A DNA stretch of 64,000 nt from Bacteroidota bacterium (GTDB taxonomy: Bacteria > Bacteroidota > Bacteroidia > Bacteroidales > TTA-H9): contig QKGM01000001.1 of assembly GCA_003250395.1 (NCBI GenBank), positions 1-64,000 of the forward strand, in the 5' to 3' direction. Below, one piece after another: positions 63,801-64,000 of this stretch. The notes beneath the pieces are model-generated. The model was given only the letters and a program-made list of their open reading frames with translations. It ran no database searches and was not told the origin of the DNA. A program made the position numbers and the translations under genes. Within the stretch, counting starts at the first letter, position 1; every line of letters starts with the position of its first letter.

Positions 63801-64000
63801 ATAATTACCTGTTGCAATTTGACGTGCATGATGAGTAATGTTTCTCAGAACCTCGAGCGTATTGTTAATAGCTAAACCAAGCCGCCCTATTTCATCTTTT
63901 GAATTGATTTCTATGTGGCTGTTAAGATCACCTTTGGCAAGCTCCTCGAAACTTGTTATGATTGAGCGAACAGGCTTGCTAATATAAGATGAGATCAACA
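60888..64000 (-). CDS. Large multi-receiver hybrid histidine kinase (partial, 5' end outside window)
   Basis: At least 1036 residues are visible; the start lies beyond the right edge, where a membrane sensor is expected. Order seen: HAMP-type linkers ([20 protein letters not shown] and a second unit, [13 protein letters not shown]), a GAF domain (about 105-255), a long coiled coil with repeated EELRxxNEELE units (about 265-360), HisKA ([15 protein letters not shown]), HATPase ([27 protein letters not shown]), then three receivers with acceptor motifs [26 protein letters not shown] and [13 protein letters not shown]. It heads the kinase-kinase-cheR-cheB operon. The stimulus is unknown. Confidence 0.9.
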   Translation of the reverse strand, partial: LISSYISKPVRSIITSFEELAKGDLNSHIEINSKDEIGRLGLAINNTLEVLRNITHHARQIATGNYDKLVTPLSDKDELSHALNEMTISLKTSTVAIQRETWQKNGIAGLNDLLRGDKALNQITDETLSYFVSYLDAKMGIIYLADDQQILHLTSSYAYIDRTGNFSEIKPGEGLIGQAVVEQKTIEFSGIRENAPIFNSGLYAEIPNHLLVSPLIFDKEVAGVLVLASMDKFSPEEKEFVEKATAILSAAIFSAISRTRIQKLLIQTQHQAEKLQVQQEELRQNNEELEAQTQALKASEEVLQTQQEELRVTNEELEEKSKSLEKERDIVMRKNEELELMQEEVTRKANDLEIASKYKSEFLANMSHELRTPLNSILVLSQLLVENKAKTLSEKQIEFARTINSSGSDLLALINDILDLSKVESGKVDLVIEKVSISETFNMLSSIFVPLANEKSIGLEFFIDEKTPESIHSDTKRLNQILKNLLSNAIKFTDQGKVTCRFGHIPPNVEIKRKDLQNKKLFCFTIDDTGIGIATDKQQLIFEAFQQVDGTTSRKYGGTGLGLTISRSFAEIIGGEILLLSEPGKGSKFMLIINDSLETANAYPLADSSVVMESKASSKETDKTKPKTEDTAFVNNGTVLIKKDGKNTLLIIEDDTRFSSILESLATEKGFQCIIAQDGETGLRYADYYKPDAIILDVGLPGIDGYEVMRRLKDNPYTGKIPVHFITANDNELDALNLGAVGFLTKPVSVEKISQSFKRIEDIISRKVKRLLIVEDDPAMSHSIKELTTADGVNIIEVADGSEAYEYLLGEIVDCIILDLGLKKMSGFELLEKIRTNENLRQIPVIIYTGKDLSREEEEKLKRYADSIIIKGVKSPDRLVAETTLFLHQLAHKSDAQNWQQMQVDIHDKDTVLKGKKILIVDDDMRNVFALSSVLEEKGLIVMAGRNGVDGLDKLRNNNDISLVLMDIMMPEMDGYEAMRQIRANNNLKHIPVIALTAKAMKDDREKCIAAGANDYLVKPVDTAKLISLLRVWLYK

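Overview
The window comes from a Bacteroidota chromosome, most likely a Bacteroidales-type or related anaerobic lineage. The evidence is: several secreted proteins ending in type IX secretion (T9SS) sorting domains; promoter cores of the Bacteroidota form TAnnTTTG in front of many genes; choice-of-anchor L and PKD surface proteins; a DUF4837 lipoprotein; and a coaX - outer-membrane protein - TPR - lptC - ppiD block. Genus cannot be fixed from the sequence. No rRNA, phage, insertion sequence or CRISPR array is visible.

Layout. 0-9.5 kb: the 5' end of a lipoprotein gene, a decayed T9SS sorting-domain remnant, a T9SS protein, a GC-rich island and a 242-bp repeat, a Prc-type protease, and a twin pair of choice-of-anchor L proteins. 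9.6-14.2 kb: a second-type EF-G, an SDR protein, a conserved hypothetical and an arsenate reductase. 14.4-21 kb: an ECF sigma factor, an overlapping membrane-anchored barrel protein (probably its anti-sigma partner) and two PKD/T9SS surface proteins. 21.2-33 kb: mostly core genes (dxs, two TauE/SafE permeases, dnaX, mlaE-mlaF-cvpA, a MntP-like/nuclease/queD operon, a pseudouridine synthase with a long basic tail). 33-37.3 kb: the second, inverted copy of the 242-bp repeat, lutB-rpiB, a DnaA-box-rich intergenic region that could be oriC, nadA and tRNA-Thr. 37.3-48.8 kb: an S9 peptidase, DUF4837 lipoprotein, LysM transglycosylase, PAS protein, a peptidylarginine deiminase of the Porphyromonas type and a large BNR-repeat T9SS protein. 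48.8-57.1 kb: dnaG, ppiD, lptC, TPR protein, outer-membrane barrel, coaX. 57.1-64 kb: a regulatory 11-bp repeat array, tRNA-Phe, and an operon of two hybrid histidine kinases with CheR and CheB.

Themes. Much of the accessory content concerns the cell surface: at least six proteins or remnants carry a T9SS C-terminal domain, although no T9SS machinery gene is present. The Mla, LptC, PpiD and barrel genes concern outer-membrane upkeep. The most unusual points are the inverted 242-bp repeat pair spanning 30 kb, the candidate replication origin, the PPAD-like deiminase with every catalytic residue kept, the 11-bp-period ACGGT array, the sigma/barrel/PKD operon and the CheB-CheR-kinase operon without a chemoreceptor.

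All positions and identities were read by eye; counts of mismatches and domain boundaries are approximate.
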